This document shows positions 17,313 through 26,642 of a stretch of DNA of 64,000 nt, piece by piece. Origin of the DNA: Hoeflea ulvae (GTDB lineage Bacteria; Pseudomonadota; Alphaproteobacteria; Rhizobiales; Rhizobiaceae). The position numbers and the translations under genes are program-made. The notes beneath the pieces are model-generated. The model was given only the letters and a program-made list of their open reading frames with translations. It had not been told where the DNA came from and searched no databases. The DNA is taken from contig NZ_JAOVZQ010000001.1 in NCBI RefSeq assembly GCF_026619435.1, forward strand, positions 627,501 through 691,500, written 5' to 3'. Numbering within the stretch: the first letter of the stretch is position 1; every line of letters starts with the position of its first letter.

Positions 17313-18167
17313 ATGGCACTGACTGCCCATGAAATTGCGAGCTTTGTCAAATGGCGTCTGACTCCCGTGCGGTACATGGGCAGAATGCGCTATATCCGTC
17401 CGCATCACCTGTTCAAGGCGCCCCGCCCGCAAAGCCCTGTCGGGCTGGAGGTCGAACAGCACGGCTATGCGACCGGACCGGTCCGGACGGGCGCGGAGCT
17501 CGAGGAGCTCAAGCAGACCTTCCTGCCGCGCTCGCCTGAGCGCAAGCCGGACGGACTGAAGGCCCCCTTCGTCAATCTGTCGCGCAGCGAGGATTTCACG
17601 GTCGACAATCCGCTTTGCCGGCTTGCCTTTTCCAGGGAAGTATTTGACGTCGCGCTGGATTATTTCGGCGGCCGCTTGCGCCTCGACAGTCTGCAGGTGC
17701 TCTATTCCTTCCCCGATGATGGGGTGATGAAGGAAAGCCAGAAATGGCATCTCGACTATGGCGACAGCAGGTCGCTGCACTGCGTCATGTATCTGACCGA
17801 TGTTGTCGACGATGCCGGCGGCCCCTTCGTGTTCATCGACAAGCAGGCTTCCAAACGCGTCGGACGCGGACTGACCATTCGCCGCATTCCCGACGACCAG
17901 CTGGTTGTCGAATCCGGCCATGCCGAACAGAAGACAATCTATGGCGAAGCCGGATCATCGGTGTGGATCGATCCCGCAGCCTGCTACCACTATGGCAGCC
18001 GGTGCAAGACGCCGCGGGTGGCCGTGTTCGTGACCTTCAACTCCGATGCGCCCTTCGTCGCGCCGGTTCCGCTGGTGCGCGACAATGCGGCCAAGATCGC
18101 GGAAGTCGGCAAGAAACTCCGCCCCGACCTCGATCCCAAGATTTTCGACCGGCTCCTCGGTTTCTAG
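17313..18167 (+). CDS. Phytanoyl-CoA dioxygenase (PhyH)-like Fe(II)/2-oxoglutarate oxygenase
   Basis: A 284-residue protein with the 2-His-1-Asp iron triad: HLD in WHLDYGDS near residues 146-148 and the distal His in CYHYGSRCKTPR near 226, with Arg a few residues later to bind 2-oxoglutarate. The core GGPFVFIDKQ is typical of PhyH-like folds. Enzymes of this class hydroxylate small molecules or lipids; inside a polysaccharide locus it could modify a sugar, lipid carrier or acyl group. The substrate is unknown. ATG 17313 follows AAGGGG. The next gene starts 17 bp after its stop. Confidence 0.78.
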   Translation: MALTAHEIASFVKWRLTPVRYMGRMRYIRPHHLFKAPRPQSPVGLEVEQHGYATGPVRTGAELEELKQTFLPRSPERKPDGLKAPFVNLSRSEDFTVDNPLCRLAFSREVFDVALDYFGGRLRLDSLQVLYSFPDDGVMKESQKWHLDYGDSRSLHCVMYLTDVVDDAGGPFVFIDKQASKRVGRGLTIRRIPDDQLVVESGHAEQKTIYGEAGSSVWIDPAACYHYGSRCKTPRVAVFVTFNSDAPFVAPVPLVRDNAAKIAEVGKKLRPDLDPKIFDRLLGF

Positions 18168-18183
18168 GTTGATGTAAGACGAT

Positions 18184-19473
18184 ATGGGGTTTCCACTTCA
18201 GAAGTTCGGCCGCGCGCTCGGCGACGAGACGATCTTTGCGGTCCTGATGGTGGCCGCATCGTCCCTGAGCTTCATAAAATCCATCTCTCTGGCGATGATC
18301 TTCGTGCCGGAGCAATTCGGCCTGTATATTTCGAGTGTCGGGATCGCCACGCTTACCAGCGTCCTGGTCAGCTTCGGCCTGATCGAATCCACCACCAAGC
18401 TCTATCCGCACATGTATATCATGAGCGACATGGCGGGCATTCGCAGCCATATGCGGCGCGCCATATCGCTGCTGGCGGTGCGGATCATTGCCCTGGTGGC
18501 GGTGGCGGCCGTGGTGAAATTCGCCCTGCCGGATTTGCTGCAGTCGCTGTCCTACCTGACGATCGTGCTCGTCGGCGGACTGTCGATTGCCATCGGCGCG
18601 CTCCTGCTGATGGCCTCGCTTGTCAGGGCGATTGGCAGCGTGCGCATGCTGTTGATGTTTTCCTTCATGCGCGGCCTGTTTCCGTTGTGCCTGTCGCTTC
18701 CCACGGCGCTTCACTTTACTTGGCACTACGTGATCATTGCGGAAATCGTGGCGACATGGATTGTCTTCGAAGTGACCTCGCGGTGGAGCCGCAAATTCAA
18801 TCACCCGCCGTCATCCGCCAGCCCAACCGAGCTTGACGAGACATCGGGAAAGGGCGGTTTCCTGCTCTACATCGCCGGTCTTTCCAGCACCTCGATCACC
18901 TATGGCAGCAGAAGCCTGGTGGCCGCATCCTACGGCACCGCCGTCGCCGGCGCCTTCGGCACGATCGGTATCATCCAGCAGATGGGGACGATGCTCGGCG
19001 GCGTCTTGGCGCAAAAGCTGGGCCCGACCCTGATCAAGGATGCGGCCACCGGAAACATGCGGCTGTGGCGGATCGGCTTGCTTGCACTTTTGATGATGCT
19101 GTTTGCCGCCGGCGCGACGGTCGGGCTTGTAGGCAGTTTCTACGTGCCGTTCTTCGCCAAATTCTGGGCGTCCTATGGCATCTCCCCGCAATTGCTGGTT
19201 CTCGTCGGAGTGTCCCTGTTCCTGCCGATCAATCTGGTCTTCCAGTTTGCCCTGATTGCGCGCAACGATGAAAAGACAATACTTTACGGTTCGATCGGCG
19301 CCGCTGTCCTTTGCTATTCGGGATTTGCGATCACGATTATCATGGGTTGGGGGTTGTCAGGCTTTGTCCTATCGGTCATTGCGGCGGACATGTTTCAGTT
19401 TGCTCTTCTGGGCGCAAAGCTCATCAAGCCCCGCCAGATCATCAGGGCGATGATCGAGAAGAACAAGAACTAG
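18184..19473 (+). CDS. Polysaccharide flippase (Wzx/MATE-like)
   Basis: A 429-residue integral membrane protein with about twelve hydrophobic segments and a typical opening (gate-like FVPEQFGLYISSVGIATL). This is the size and pattern of oligosaccharide flippases that turn lipid-linked repeat units to the periplasmic face. The polymerase gene is two genes downstream and the initiating transferase three, giving a Wzx/Wzy-dependent set. Wzx proteins are too diverse for substrate prediction. Confidence 0.83.
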   Translation: MGFPLQKFGRALGDETIFAVLMVAASSLSFIKSISLAMIFVPEQFGLYISSVGIATLTSVLVSFGLIESTTKLYPHMYIMSDMAGIRSHMRRAISLLAVRIIALVAVAAVVKFALPDLLQSLSYLTIVLVGGLSIAIGALLLMASLVRAIGSVRMLLMFSFMRGLFPLCLSLPTALHFTWHYVIIAEIVATWIVFEVTSRWSRKFNHPPSSASPTELDETSGKGGFLLYIAGLSSTSITYGSRSLVAASYGTAVAGAFGTIGIIQQMGTMLGGVLAQKLGPTLIKDAATGNMRLWRIGLLALLMMLFAAGATVGLVGSFYVPFFAKFWASYGISPQLLVLVGVSLFLPINLVFQFALIARNDEKTILYGSIGAAVLCYSGFAITIIMGWGLSGFVLSVIAADMFQFALLGAKLIKPRQIIRAMIEKNKN

Positions 19474-19486
19474 TCGAACGAAAGTG

Positions 19487-20035
19487 ATGTCGCTGATGTT
19501 GAGATCTGTCAGGTCGATCCTTTTGAGGATGTGGCTCATCGAGTATCAAATTCGTGCGCATATCGCCTTTGTCCAGTTCCTGAACAGGCGGATACCCTAT
19601 GCCGGTCGCTATCTCGGCATGATCATGGATCGGCTGATCCTGATCATCTACGGAATCGACATGCAGTCCAACAGCATTCATGTTCACCGGCTGTTGCTTG
19701 GCCATCCGGTGGCTGTCCATCTCGGCGGGCACGGCATCTATTCTGCTGGCCGCGTCCGGATGAATGCCTGCGTCCGGCTGACCGCCCGCGATGTCGGCGA
19801 CCCGGAATATGAGCGGCTTTATGCCGAGGACCGTGTCTTCGTTCTGGGTGACAATGTGGTGCTCGGAGAAGCCAGTATTCTTCTCGGTCCGCTCGAAATA
19901 TGTGACAATGTCGTCATCGGCGCCGGTGCGCTGGTCAACAAGTCGATCACGGAGCCGGGCATCTATGTCGGTTCGCCCGCCCGCAAGGTTGCCGAGGTGC
20001 CTGACGACCGCTGGGTCAGGGAGGCGGAGGTTTGA
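19487..20035 (+). CDS. Left-handed beta-helix acyltransferase (serine acetyltransferase-like)
   Basis: About 182 residues. The N-terminal part is basic and hydrophobic without catalytic signature; the C-terminal part (about 115-178) carries hexapeptide-repeat turns such as VLGDNVVLGEASILLG and NVVIGAGALVNKS, ending in the loop VGSPARKVAEV. It resembles CysE-like O-acetyltransferases used in polysaccharide decoration. A GTG (19484) directly precedes the ATG and could also be used. Its stop overlaps the TTG of the polymerase gene. Confidence 0.75.
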   Translation: MSLMLRSVRSILLRMWLIEYQIRAHIAFVQFLNRRIPYAGRYLGMIMDRLILIIYGIDMQSNSIHVHRLLLGHPVAVHLGGHGIYSAGRVRMNACVRLTARDVGDPEYERLYAEDRVFVLGDNVVLGEASILLGPLEICDNVVIGAGALVNKSITEPGIYVGSPARKVAEVPDDRWVREAEV

Positions 20036-21321
20036 GCGTTCCCGCGACAGCGATGCAGCAGGAGCGCCCCGGCCCCCTGCGCAGGCTGGCGCATGTGCCG
20101 GTTGTCGATCTCGTCTATCTAGCGGTTCTGTTCTTCTGCCTGTTCCCCTATGTCCAGCTGGTTCCGCTCAGCAGCTATACCCAGCCCTACGGCTTCCTGA
20201 TGGCGGCAGTGCTTGCGATGCTGTGGCCGGGCACGATTCCCGGCCTGCCGAAACTGGATCTGGTTCTGCTGGTCTATATCGCCGCTCTGGGATGCGTGAT
20301 GTTTTCCATCGAATTCGTCGGCACGCTCGATATGCGGGAAGCGAGTTTTCTGTTGAGCTATCTGACGCCGCTGGTGACAACGGCTGCCTGCTACGCCTTC
20401 CTCCGCAGGAGCCCGGAGCTGGTCAGAAAATGCGTGATCTATGCGATCTTTGCCTGGCTCGGCGTCAGCGTGCTGCAATATCTGATCTCGCCGACATTCC
20501 TGACATTTCTCATAACCAGCAATTCGGAGCTCGGCTCCGACATCGTCGCTTCGGGGCGCGGCGTGATCGGTCTTGCGCCCGAGCCCACCCACGCTGCCTT
20601 CCACATCATTCTTCTGGGGGCGGTCGTCGCCTTTCTGGGCGGGCCGCTCTGGGTCACGCTGATGGCGCTGTGTTCGACCCTCCTTGTCTACCGGTCTGCA
20701 AGTGCGATCCTGGTCTTCGCGATTGCGCTTCTGATCTGGGGCGGGCTGCGGCCCTTCTGGCGCAGCTGGGTTCTTGGAGCCGTGGTGCTGGCCGCGCTGA
20801 TTGCCCGTCCGCTGGCCCAGCTCTTGGGGGATTCCACCCGCATCGGCAGTCTGATGGGGCAACTGTCCGAGGGCGGATTGGGCTTGCTGGTCGCGGATTA
20901 CAGCACCAATATTCGCCTGGCCGGCATGTTCATGCCGATTTACCATGCGTTCGAGAACTACCTGATGCCTCAGGGAATTTCGATTGAACGATGGGGGGAG
21001 ATACGCTCCGAGATCCTGTCGCAATATTCCTGGATCATGGATCTCAGCTTCGCCGGCCCGGCAACCGGCTGGGGCCTGTTCATCGTTCAGGGCGGCTTTC
21101 TCGGTGTGCCATTCGTCATCTACGGCGCCTACCGGTTCTTCGGTCTGCGCGGTGTGGTTCTCAGCTATCTCGCGGTCGCCTGTTTCGTGGTGTTCATGAA
21201 CCAGTTCTACGTATCGACGCCTGCATTCGGCCTCGTGCTGGCCGCCATTCTCTATTCCGGCAGCCGCGACAGGTCTGTGGCAGCCGGAGACAACCAGCCG
21301 CCGGCTGGCAACAATTCCTAG
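20032..21321 (+). CDS. O-antigen/polysaccharide polymerase-like membrane protein (Wzy-like)
   Basis: A 429-residue protein with about ten to twelve hydrophobic segments and a large loop between residues 270 and 340, the Wzy-type layout. The loop contains the segment GRGVIGLAPEPTHAAFH just before, resembling the conserved Arg/His patches of polymerases. TTG 20032 overlaps the previous TGA and has GGGAGG upstream; ATG 20053 is the alternative. It would join repeat units in the periplasm together with the Wzz-like protein at 10622. Confidence 0.75.
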   Translation: MSVPATAMQQERPGPLRRLAHVPVVDLVYLAVLFFCLFPYVQLVPLSSYTQPYGFLMAAVLAMLWPGTIPGLPKLDLVLLVYIAALGCVMFSIEFVGTLDMREASFLLSYLTPLVTTAACYAFLRRSPELVRKCVIYAIFAWLGVSVLQYLISPTFLTFLITSNSELGSDIVASGRGVIGLAPEPTHAAFHIILLGAVVAFLGGPLWVTLMALCSTLLVYRSASAILVFAIALLIWGGLRPFWRSWVLGAVVLAALIARPLAQLLGDSTRIGSLMGQLSEGGLGLLVADYSTNIRLAGMFMPIYHAFENYLMPQGISIERWGEIRSEILSQYSWIMDLSFAGPATGWGLFIVQGGFLGVPFVIYGAYRFFGLRGVVLSYLAVACFVVFMNQFYVSTPAFGLVLAAILYSGSRDRSVAAGDNQPPAGNNS

Positions 21322-21330
21322 GTTGGGCGC

Positions 21331-22545
21331 ATGATGAAAATCGTAATTGTCGGGGCGTCCGGGTTCGTCGGTCAGCAGGTCATTCCGTTGCTTGAGCGCA
21401 AGGACGTGGAGCTGGTCCTGACCGGCCGGGATCCGGAGAAGCTCCGGCAGCTCTTTCCCGGCGCCACCGTCTGCGGCCATGACGATCTTGTCAGCGCTGC
21501 GTCATCGGCCGACCTGTTTGTCAATCTGGCCGTGGTCAACAATGACAGCCAGGCCACGGAGGCCGAGTTTCGCGCGGTCAATGTGACCTTGATGCAGGAG
21601 CTTTATGCAAAGGCGCAGGCCGCAGGGGCAAAGGTCTTCTGCCAGTTTTCGACCTTTATCGTCGGGCGCGCGCCGCAGGCAACACCCTATGGGAAAACCA
21701 AGGCCGAAGCCGAGGCGTGGCTGGGAGGCAGGACGGAGCTGCCGGTCATGATCATGCGCATTGCCGCCGTTGCCGGCGACACGGACTTCCGCGGCAAGCT
21801 GGCTGTCCTCAACCGACTGCCGGCAGCCTTGCGCCCCACGGCACTCAATCTGCTGTCCGCCCTGCGCCCGATCGTTCGCCCGGGCGATATTGCAGACAGC
21901 CTGCTCTGGGCGGCGCGCAACCAGGCCCATGGCACGGTCTTCGTCTCCAGCAGGCAGATCGGCAACTGGGTCTATGGCGTTGGTAAATTCTGCCTCGACA
22001 TCGGCTTTGCGCTGGCCGTGCTGATTGTCCTGTGGTGGCTCCTGCTGCTGGCCTATATCGCGGTGCGCTTTTCCAGTCCGGGGCCGGGCCTGTTCATCCA
22101 GGATCGTGTCGGGCAGAACGGCGCGGTGTTTCAGTGCTACAAGTTCAGAACCATGCAGGTGGGCACTCCGCAACGCGGCACGCATGAATTGCGTGGCACG
22201 TCGCTGACCCCGATCGGGGCCTTCCTGCGCAAGACCAAGATCGATGAATTGCCGCAGATCATCAATCTCCTGATGCGCAACATGAGCCTGGTGGGGCCTC
22301 GCCCGTGCCTGCCCATGCAGACCCTCCTGGTCGAGGAGCGCAAGCGACTCGGGGTGCTGCGCGTGCTGCCCGGCATCACCGGCCTGTCGCAATTGCGCGG
22401 CATCGACATGAGCACGCCGGTGGAACTGGCCAAATCCGATGCGGAGTACATCGCGCTGCGCACTTTGCCCTATGATATCAAGATGATAATATTGACGTTT
22501 CTCGGCAAGGGCTTCGGTGATCCTGCACAGCGCAAGGACGCGTGA
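21331..22545 (+). CDS. Fusion: NAD(P)-binding SDR domain + monotopic phosphoglycosyl transferase
   Basis: A 404-residue two-domain protein. Residues 1 to about 200 are an SDR-type epimerase/reductase domain with GASGFVG near 8-14 and YGKTK as the YxxxK pair. Residues about 215-404 are a bacterial sugar transferase: a hydrophobic re-entrant helix (near 217-245), then KFRTM, KIDELPQIINLL with the Asp-Glu dyad near residue 305, and SLVGPRP. The second domain moves a sugar phosphate from a UDP-sugar to undecaprenyl phosphate, starting the repeat unit; the first may make or reduce the same sugar. ATG 21331 or 21334. Confidence 0.88.
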   Translation: MMKIVIVGASGFVGQQVIPLLERKDVELVLTGRDPEKLRQLFPGATVCGHDDLVSAASSADLFVNLAVVNNDSQATEAEFRAVNVTLMQELYAKAQAAGAKVFCQFSTFIVGRAPQATPYGKTKAEAEAWLGGRTELPVMIMRIAAVAGDTDFRGKLAVLNRLPAALRPTALNLLSALRPIVRPGDIADSLLWAARNQAHGTVFVSSRQIGNWVYGVGKFCLDIGFALAVLIVLWWLLLLAYIAVRFSSPGPGLFIQDRVGQNGAVFQCYKFRTMQVGTPQRGTHELRGTSLTPIGAFLRKTKIDELPQIINLLMRNMSLVGPRPCLPMQTLLVEERKRLGVLRVLPGITGLSQLRGIDMSTPVELAKSDAEYIALRTLPYDIKMIILTFLGKGFGDPAQRKDA

Positions 22546-22564
22546 CGGCGCGGCGCGCCAACAT

Positions 22565-22593
22565 TTGACTGCATCAGTGGTCAGGACTATACG
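22565..22593 (+). promoter_or_regulatory. Sigma-70-type promoter in front of pseB
   Basis: -35 TTGACT (22565-22570), 17-bp spacer, -10 TATACG (22588-22593), 52 bp before the pseB ATG. It lies in the only sizeable gap between 17.3 and 26.6 kb, so pseBCFG likely have their own transcript as well as read-through. Confidence 0.65.
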
Positions 22594-22644
22594 GTCTGTC
22601 AGACGGCCGTTTCTACATGACCGCCTTTATTCAACGGGGAATAT

Positions 22645-23643
22645 ATGTTCGAAAATTCGACTATTCTGGTCACGGGCGGCACCGGCTCGTTTGGTAAAAC
22701 CTTCGTCCCGATGACATTGGAACGCTACAACCCGAAGAAAATCATCATTTTCTCCCGGGACGAGATGAAGCAATGGGAAATGGCCAAGGGCTATCACAAC
22801 GACCCCCGCGTCCGCTTCTTCATCGGCGATGTCCGCGATCGCGAGCGCCTGTACCGTGCTCTCGACGGTGTCGATTATGTGGTCCACGCGGCTGCGACAA
22901 AGATCGTTCCGACCGCCGAATACAACCCCTTCGAATGCGTGAAGACCAACATCAACGGCGCGATGAACGTCATTGACGCGGCGATCGACAAGAAGATCAA
23001 GCGCGTCGTCGCGCTGTCGACCGACAAGGCTTCATCGCCGATCAATCTCTACGGCGCGACCAAGCTCGCCTCGGACAAGCTCTTTGTCGCGTCCAGCGCC
23101 TATTCGGGCGAGCACGGCACCACGTTCTCGGTCGTGCGCTACGGCAATGTCATGGGATCGCGCGGTTCGGTGATTCCGTTTTTCATGTCGATCAGGCAGA
23201 GCGGCGAGCTTCCCATCACCGACCCGCGCATGACCCGGTTCATGATCACCCTGGAACAGGGTGTCGAACTGGTCTGGCATGCCTTCGAGGACATGATCGG
23301 CGGCGAGATCTACGTCAAGAAGATCCCCTCCATGAAGGTCACGGACATTGCCAGCGTGGTCGCGCCCGAGGCAAAGCAGAAAACCGTGGGCATCCGTCCG
23401 GGCGAGAAGCTGCATGAACAGATGATCGGCTTCGAGGATGCGCCGTTCACCTATGAATATCCGCACCATTTCAAGATCCTGCCGGCGATCAACAACTGGG
23501 CCACGAGCGAGGACCGCATCAAGGACGGCAAGCTGGTGTCGGAGAATTTCATCTATTCGAGCGAGATCAACCCCGAATGGATGCAGGATTCCGAACTGGC
23601 CGAGTGGATCGCCGCCAATGACGACAAGATAGGCATTATCTGA
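22645..23643 (+). CDS. pseB: UDP-N-acetylglucosamine 4,6-dehydratase (inverting), PseB
   Basis: A 332-residue SDR enzyme with the NADP loop GGTGSFGKTF near residues 11-20 and the catalytic set Asp127, Lys128 (STDKA) and Tyr136/Lys140 (YGATK), spaced as in H. pylori FlaA1. It converts UDP-GlcNAc to the 4-keto-6-deoxy-L-arabino sugar with C5 inversion, the first step to CMP-pseudaminic acid, in the cytoplasm. The soluble 330-residue form without membrane domain distinguishes it from the large dehydratase at 40211. pseC starts one base after its stop. Confidence 0.95.
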   Translation: MFENSTILVTGGTGSFGKTFVPMTLERYNPKKIIIFSRDEMKQWEMAKGYHNDPRVRFFIGDVRDRERLYRALDGVDYVVHAAATKIVPTAEYNPFECVKTNINGAMNVIDAAIDKKIKRVVALSTDKASSPINLYGATKLASDKLFVASSAYSGEHGTTFSVVRYGNVMGSRGSVIPFFMSIRQSGELPITDPRMTRFMITLEQGVELVWHAFEDMIGGEIYVKKIPSMKVTDIASVVAPEAKQKTVGIRPGEKLHEQMIGFEDAPFTYEYPHHFKILPAINNWATSEDRIKDGKLVSENFIYSSEINPEWMQDSELAEWIAANDDKIGII

Positions 23644-23644
23644 C

Positions 23645-24805
23645 ATGATTCCCTACGGACGCCAGGATATTTGCGAAAGCGATATTGATGCGGTCATCGA
23701 CGTCCTGAAATCGGATTTCCTGACGCAGGGCCCGCGCGTCCCGGATTTCGAGAAATCCGTCGCAACGAAGGTCGGCGCAAGCCATGCTGTCGCCGTCAAC
23801 AGCGCCACATCGGCCCTGCACATCGCCTGCCTGGCGCTCGGTCTCAAGCCTGGCGACCGGCTCTGGACCTCTCCGATCAGCTTCGTCGCTTCGGCAAATT
23901 GCGGGCTCTATTGCGGTGCGATCGTCGACTTCGTGGATATCGACCCCGAGACCTACAACATGTCGCCTGTGGCGCTGGAAAAGAAGCTCCAGGCCGCCGA
24001 GGCCGATGGCACCTTGCCCAAGGTCGTGGTGCCGGTGGACATGTGCGGCCAGTCGGCCGACCTGCGCGAAATCCGGGCTCTCGCCGACCGCTACGGCTTC
24101 AAGATTCTCGAGGATGCCTCGCATGCCATCGGCGCGCGATATGACGGGCATTATGTCGGCGACGGGCGCTATGCCGACATCACGGTGTTCAGCTTTCACC
24201 CGGTCAAGATCATTACCACCGCAGAAGGTGGCCTAGCGGTGACCAATGACAAGGATCTGGCGCAGACCATGTCCCTGCTGTCCAGCCACGGCATCACGCG
24301 GGATCCCGCGCTGATGACCGGGGAAAAGGATGGCGCCTGGTATTATCAGCAGATCGAGCTGGGCTTTAATTACCGGATGACCGAGATGCAGGCAGCGCTG
24401 GGCATTTCCCAGATGGCGCGGCTGGATGACTATGTCGCGCGCCGCGCGGCCCTGGCGGAGCGTTATGACCGTTTGCTCGAGGGACTGCCTCTGCGCAGGC
24501 CCCGGCAGATGGAGGCCACGGCGTCGTCCTGGCATCTCTATATCATACAGCTGCACGATGCCTCGCAGCACAACAGCGTGTTTGATTCCCTGCGCGATGC
24601 GGGAGTCGGCGTCAATCTGCACTACATCCCGATCCACCGGCAGCCCTATTACCAGAGGTTGGGCTTTTCTGCGGGGGATTTCCCGGCCGCCGAGGACTAT
24701 TACACGCGGGCGATTTCGATCCCGCTGTTCCCGACCATGACCGAAGACCAGCAGGACTACATCGTCTCCCGCCTGCGCGGCTTGCTGACGGGAGCCAGGG
24801 CATGA
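23645..24805 (+). CDS. pseC: UDP-4-amino-4,6-dideoxy-N-acetyl-beta-L-altrosamine transaminase, PseC
   Basis: A 386-residue DegT-family PLP aminotransferase. Lys188 in FSFHPVKIITTAEGG forms the internal aldimine, and the segment IPYGRQDICESDIDAV at the N-terminus followed by NSATSALH is typical of PseC. It aminates C4 of the PseB product using glutamate. Length and motif spacing match the family. It is immediately downstream of pseB and overlaps pseF by four bases (ATGA). Confidence 0.94.
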   Translation: MIPYGRQDICESDIDAVIDVLKSDFLTQGPRVPDFEKSVATKVGASHAVAVNSATSALHIACLALGLKPGDRLWTSPISFVASANCGLYCGAIVDFVDIDPETYNMSPVALEKKLQAAEADGTLPKVVVPVDMCGQSADLREIRALADRYGFKILEDASHAIGARYDGHYVGDGRYADITVFSFHPVKIITTAEGGLAVTNDKDLAQTMSLLSSHGITRDPALMTGEKDGAWYYQQIELGFNYRMTEMQAALGISQMARLDDYVARRAALAERYDRLLEGLPLRRPRQMEATASSWHLYIIQLHDASQHNSVFDSLRDAGVGVNLHYIPIHRQPYYQRLGFSAGDFPAAEDYYTRAISIPLFPTMTEDQQDYIVSRLRGLLTGARA

Positions 24806-25494
24806 GAATCGCCGTCATTCCGGCGCGGGGCGGCTCAAAGCGAATCCCGCGCAAGAACGTCAAGGAATTTGCCGGAAAGCCGATGATCTCCTGGTCGATC
24901 GCCGCAGCACAGGCATCGGGCGTGTTTGACCGTGTCATCGTCAGCACCGATGATGAAGATGTGGCCACGATTGCCAGACAGCACGGCGCGGAAGTGCCGT
25001 TCATGCGTCCGGCCAATCTTGCCGATGACCATACGCCGACCGTTCCGGTGATAGCCCATGCCCAGCAATGGGTTGCGGACCATTGGGGTGCGCCGTCGGC
25101 AGTCTGCTGCATCTATGCGACAGCGCCCTTTGTCCGCGCCGAGGATCTTCGCGAAGCCTATGAGCTCCTCTCGGGGTCGGATGCCGACTATGTCTTCCCA
25201 GTCACCAGCTTTCCCTTCCCGATCCAGCGCAGCGTGCGCCTGACAGAGGAAGGCCGGATGGAGATGTTCTGGCCCGAACATGCGCTGACCCGCAGCCAGG
25301 ATCTTGAGGAAGCCTATCACGACGCCGGGCAGTTCTATTGGGGCCGCCCCGAGGCCTGGCATGGCGGCCGCATGCTTTTCGGCGCGGGCTCGATCCCGCT
25401 GATTGTTCCGCGCTACCGCGTGCAGGACATTGACACGATGGAAGACTGGGCAACGGCCGAAGCCAAGTTTCATGCACTGCAGAATCTGGGATGA
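24802..25494 (+). CDS. pseF: Pseudaminic acid cytidylyltransferase, PseF
   Basis: A 230-residue CMP-nonulosonate synthetase. The N-terminal nucleotide-binding motif PARGGSKRIPRKN and the following GKPMISW are characteristic. It activates pseudaminic acid with CTP to CMP-pseudaminic acid, the donor for transferases. It is coupled on both sides by four-base overlaps (pseC and pseG), which supports the Pse assignment over the similar NeuA or LegF enzymes. Confidence 0.93.
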   Translation: MRIAVIPARGGSKRIPRKNVKEFAGKPMISWSIAAAQASGVFDRVIVSTDDEDVATIARQHGAEVPFMRPANLADDHTPTVPVIAHAQQWVADHWGAPSAVCCIYATAPFVRAEDLREAYELLSGSDADYVFPVTSFPFPIQRSVRLTEEGRMEMFWPEHALTRSQDLEEAYHDAGQFYWGRPEAWHGGRMLFGAGSIPLIVPRYRVQDIDTMEDWATAEAKFHALQNLG

Positions 25495-26642
25495 CCGCCG
25501 GCCGGCTAGACATGACCGTGGCCTTCCGGGCCGACGCGTCGCTGTCAATCGGGGCGGGCCATGTGATGCGGTGTCTGACCCTTGCGAACGAACTTTCCGA
25601 ACGCGGCGCGCGCTGCCGCTTTGTCTGCCGCGCCCATGACGGCAACCTGATCGAGCGGATTGCAGCCTCGGGGATGGAGGTTTCAGTCCTGCCCGCGCCC
25701 GGCAAGCAGGCCGACGGCTCTGACCAGCCGCTGACATGGCAGGACGACGCCGCCCAGACCGCCGGCGAACTGGCGGGACAAGAGGTCGATTGGCTTGTGG
25801 TGGATCACTACGGACTGCCCCATGAGTGGGAAAGCGAAATGGCCGGGCACTGCGCAAGGCTGATGGTCATCGACGATTTTACCAATCGCAAACATTGCTG
25901 CGACGTGCTCCTGAACCAGAATCTGGGCGCGCAGGAAGCCGCTTATGCCGGGCTTGTCGGAACCGGTACCCGCGTGCTCGCCGGCCCTTCATTCGCCCTG
26001 CTGCGACCGGAATTTGCCCGGGCGCGGGCCGAAAAGCAGCGCAATCCGCATCCGCATCCGCGGGCGACGGGCCCGAAGCGGATGCTGATTTCCATGGGCG
26101 GTGTCGACCTTCCCAATGTCACCGGCTGGATGCTTGAGCAGTTGAGTGACTGCGCGGCCGCGGACGCATGGGAAATGACAGTCGTCATCGGCGGGCAGTC
26201 CCCGCATCGCGAGACTCTCCGCAAAATACTGTCGGGCATGACGATCCCGAGCAGGCTGATCGTCGATGCGACCAATATGGCCGAATTGATGGCCGATGCG
26301 GATCTGGCAATCGGCGCGGCCGGCTCGACCTCGTGGGAACGCTGCTGCCTCGGCTTGCCGACGGTCGTGGTGGTGATCGCGGACAACCAGGAAAGCATTG
26401 CCCGGGCGCTGGTCGAGGCCGGAGCCGCGGTGCGCGTGCAATTCGGCGAGGATCAGGCCACTGGCGCGGTGCTGGCGGATGTGCTGGGCAATCCCGATCG
26501 CATCGCCATGATGGCAAAGCAGGCAGCCTCCATTGCCGACGGCCTGGGCGCTGGGCGCGTCAGCGATGTGTTGATCGGCGCGGCACCGGGTGCCGGCGAA
26601 GTTGCGTCCGCAGGCACACGATCCTTGACCGGGCCGGATTGA
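25491..26642 (+). CDS. pseG: UDP-2,4-diacetamido-2,4,6-trideoxy-beta-L-altropyranose hydrolase, PseG
   Basis: A 383-residue GT-B-fold hydrolase. The N-terminal GAGHVMRCLTLANEL includes the catalytic-type His of PseG (GxGHxxR). The second half has GAAGSTSWERCCLGLP, the usual UDP-binding segment. It removes UDP from the C1 of the diacetamido sugar before condensation by PseI. It is longer than the roughly 280-residue H. pylori enzyme but no acetyltransferase domain is attached. ATG 25491 overlaps pseF; ATG 25512 is possible. Confidence 0.92.
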   Translation: MTAGRLDMTVAFRADASLSIGAGHVMRCLTLANELSERGARCRFVCRAHDGNLIERIAASGMEVSVLPAPGKQADGSDQPLTWQDDAAQTAGELAGQEVDWLVVDHYGLPHEWESEMAGHCARLMVIDDFTNRKHCCDVLLNQNLGAQEAAYAGLVGTGTRVLAGPSFALLRPEFARARAEKQRNPHPHPRATGPKRMLISMGGVDLPNVTGWMLEQLSDCAAADAWEMTVVIGGQSPHRETLRKILSGMTIPSRLIVDATNMAELMADADLAIGAAGSTSWERCCLGLPTVVVVIADNQESIARALVEAGAAVRVQFGEDQATGAVLADVLGNPDRIAMMAKQAASIADGLGAGRVSDVLIGAAPGAGEVASAGTRSLTGPD

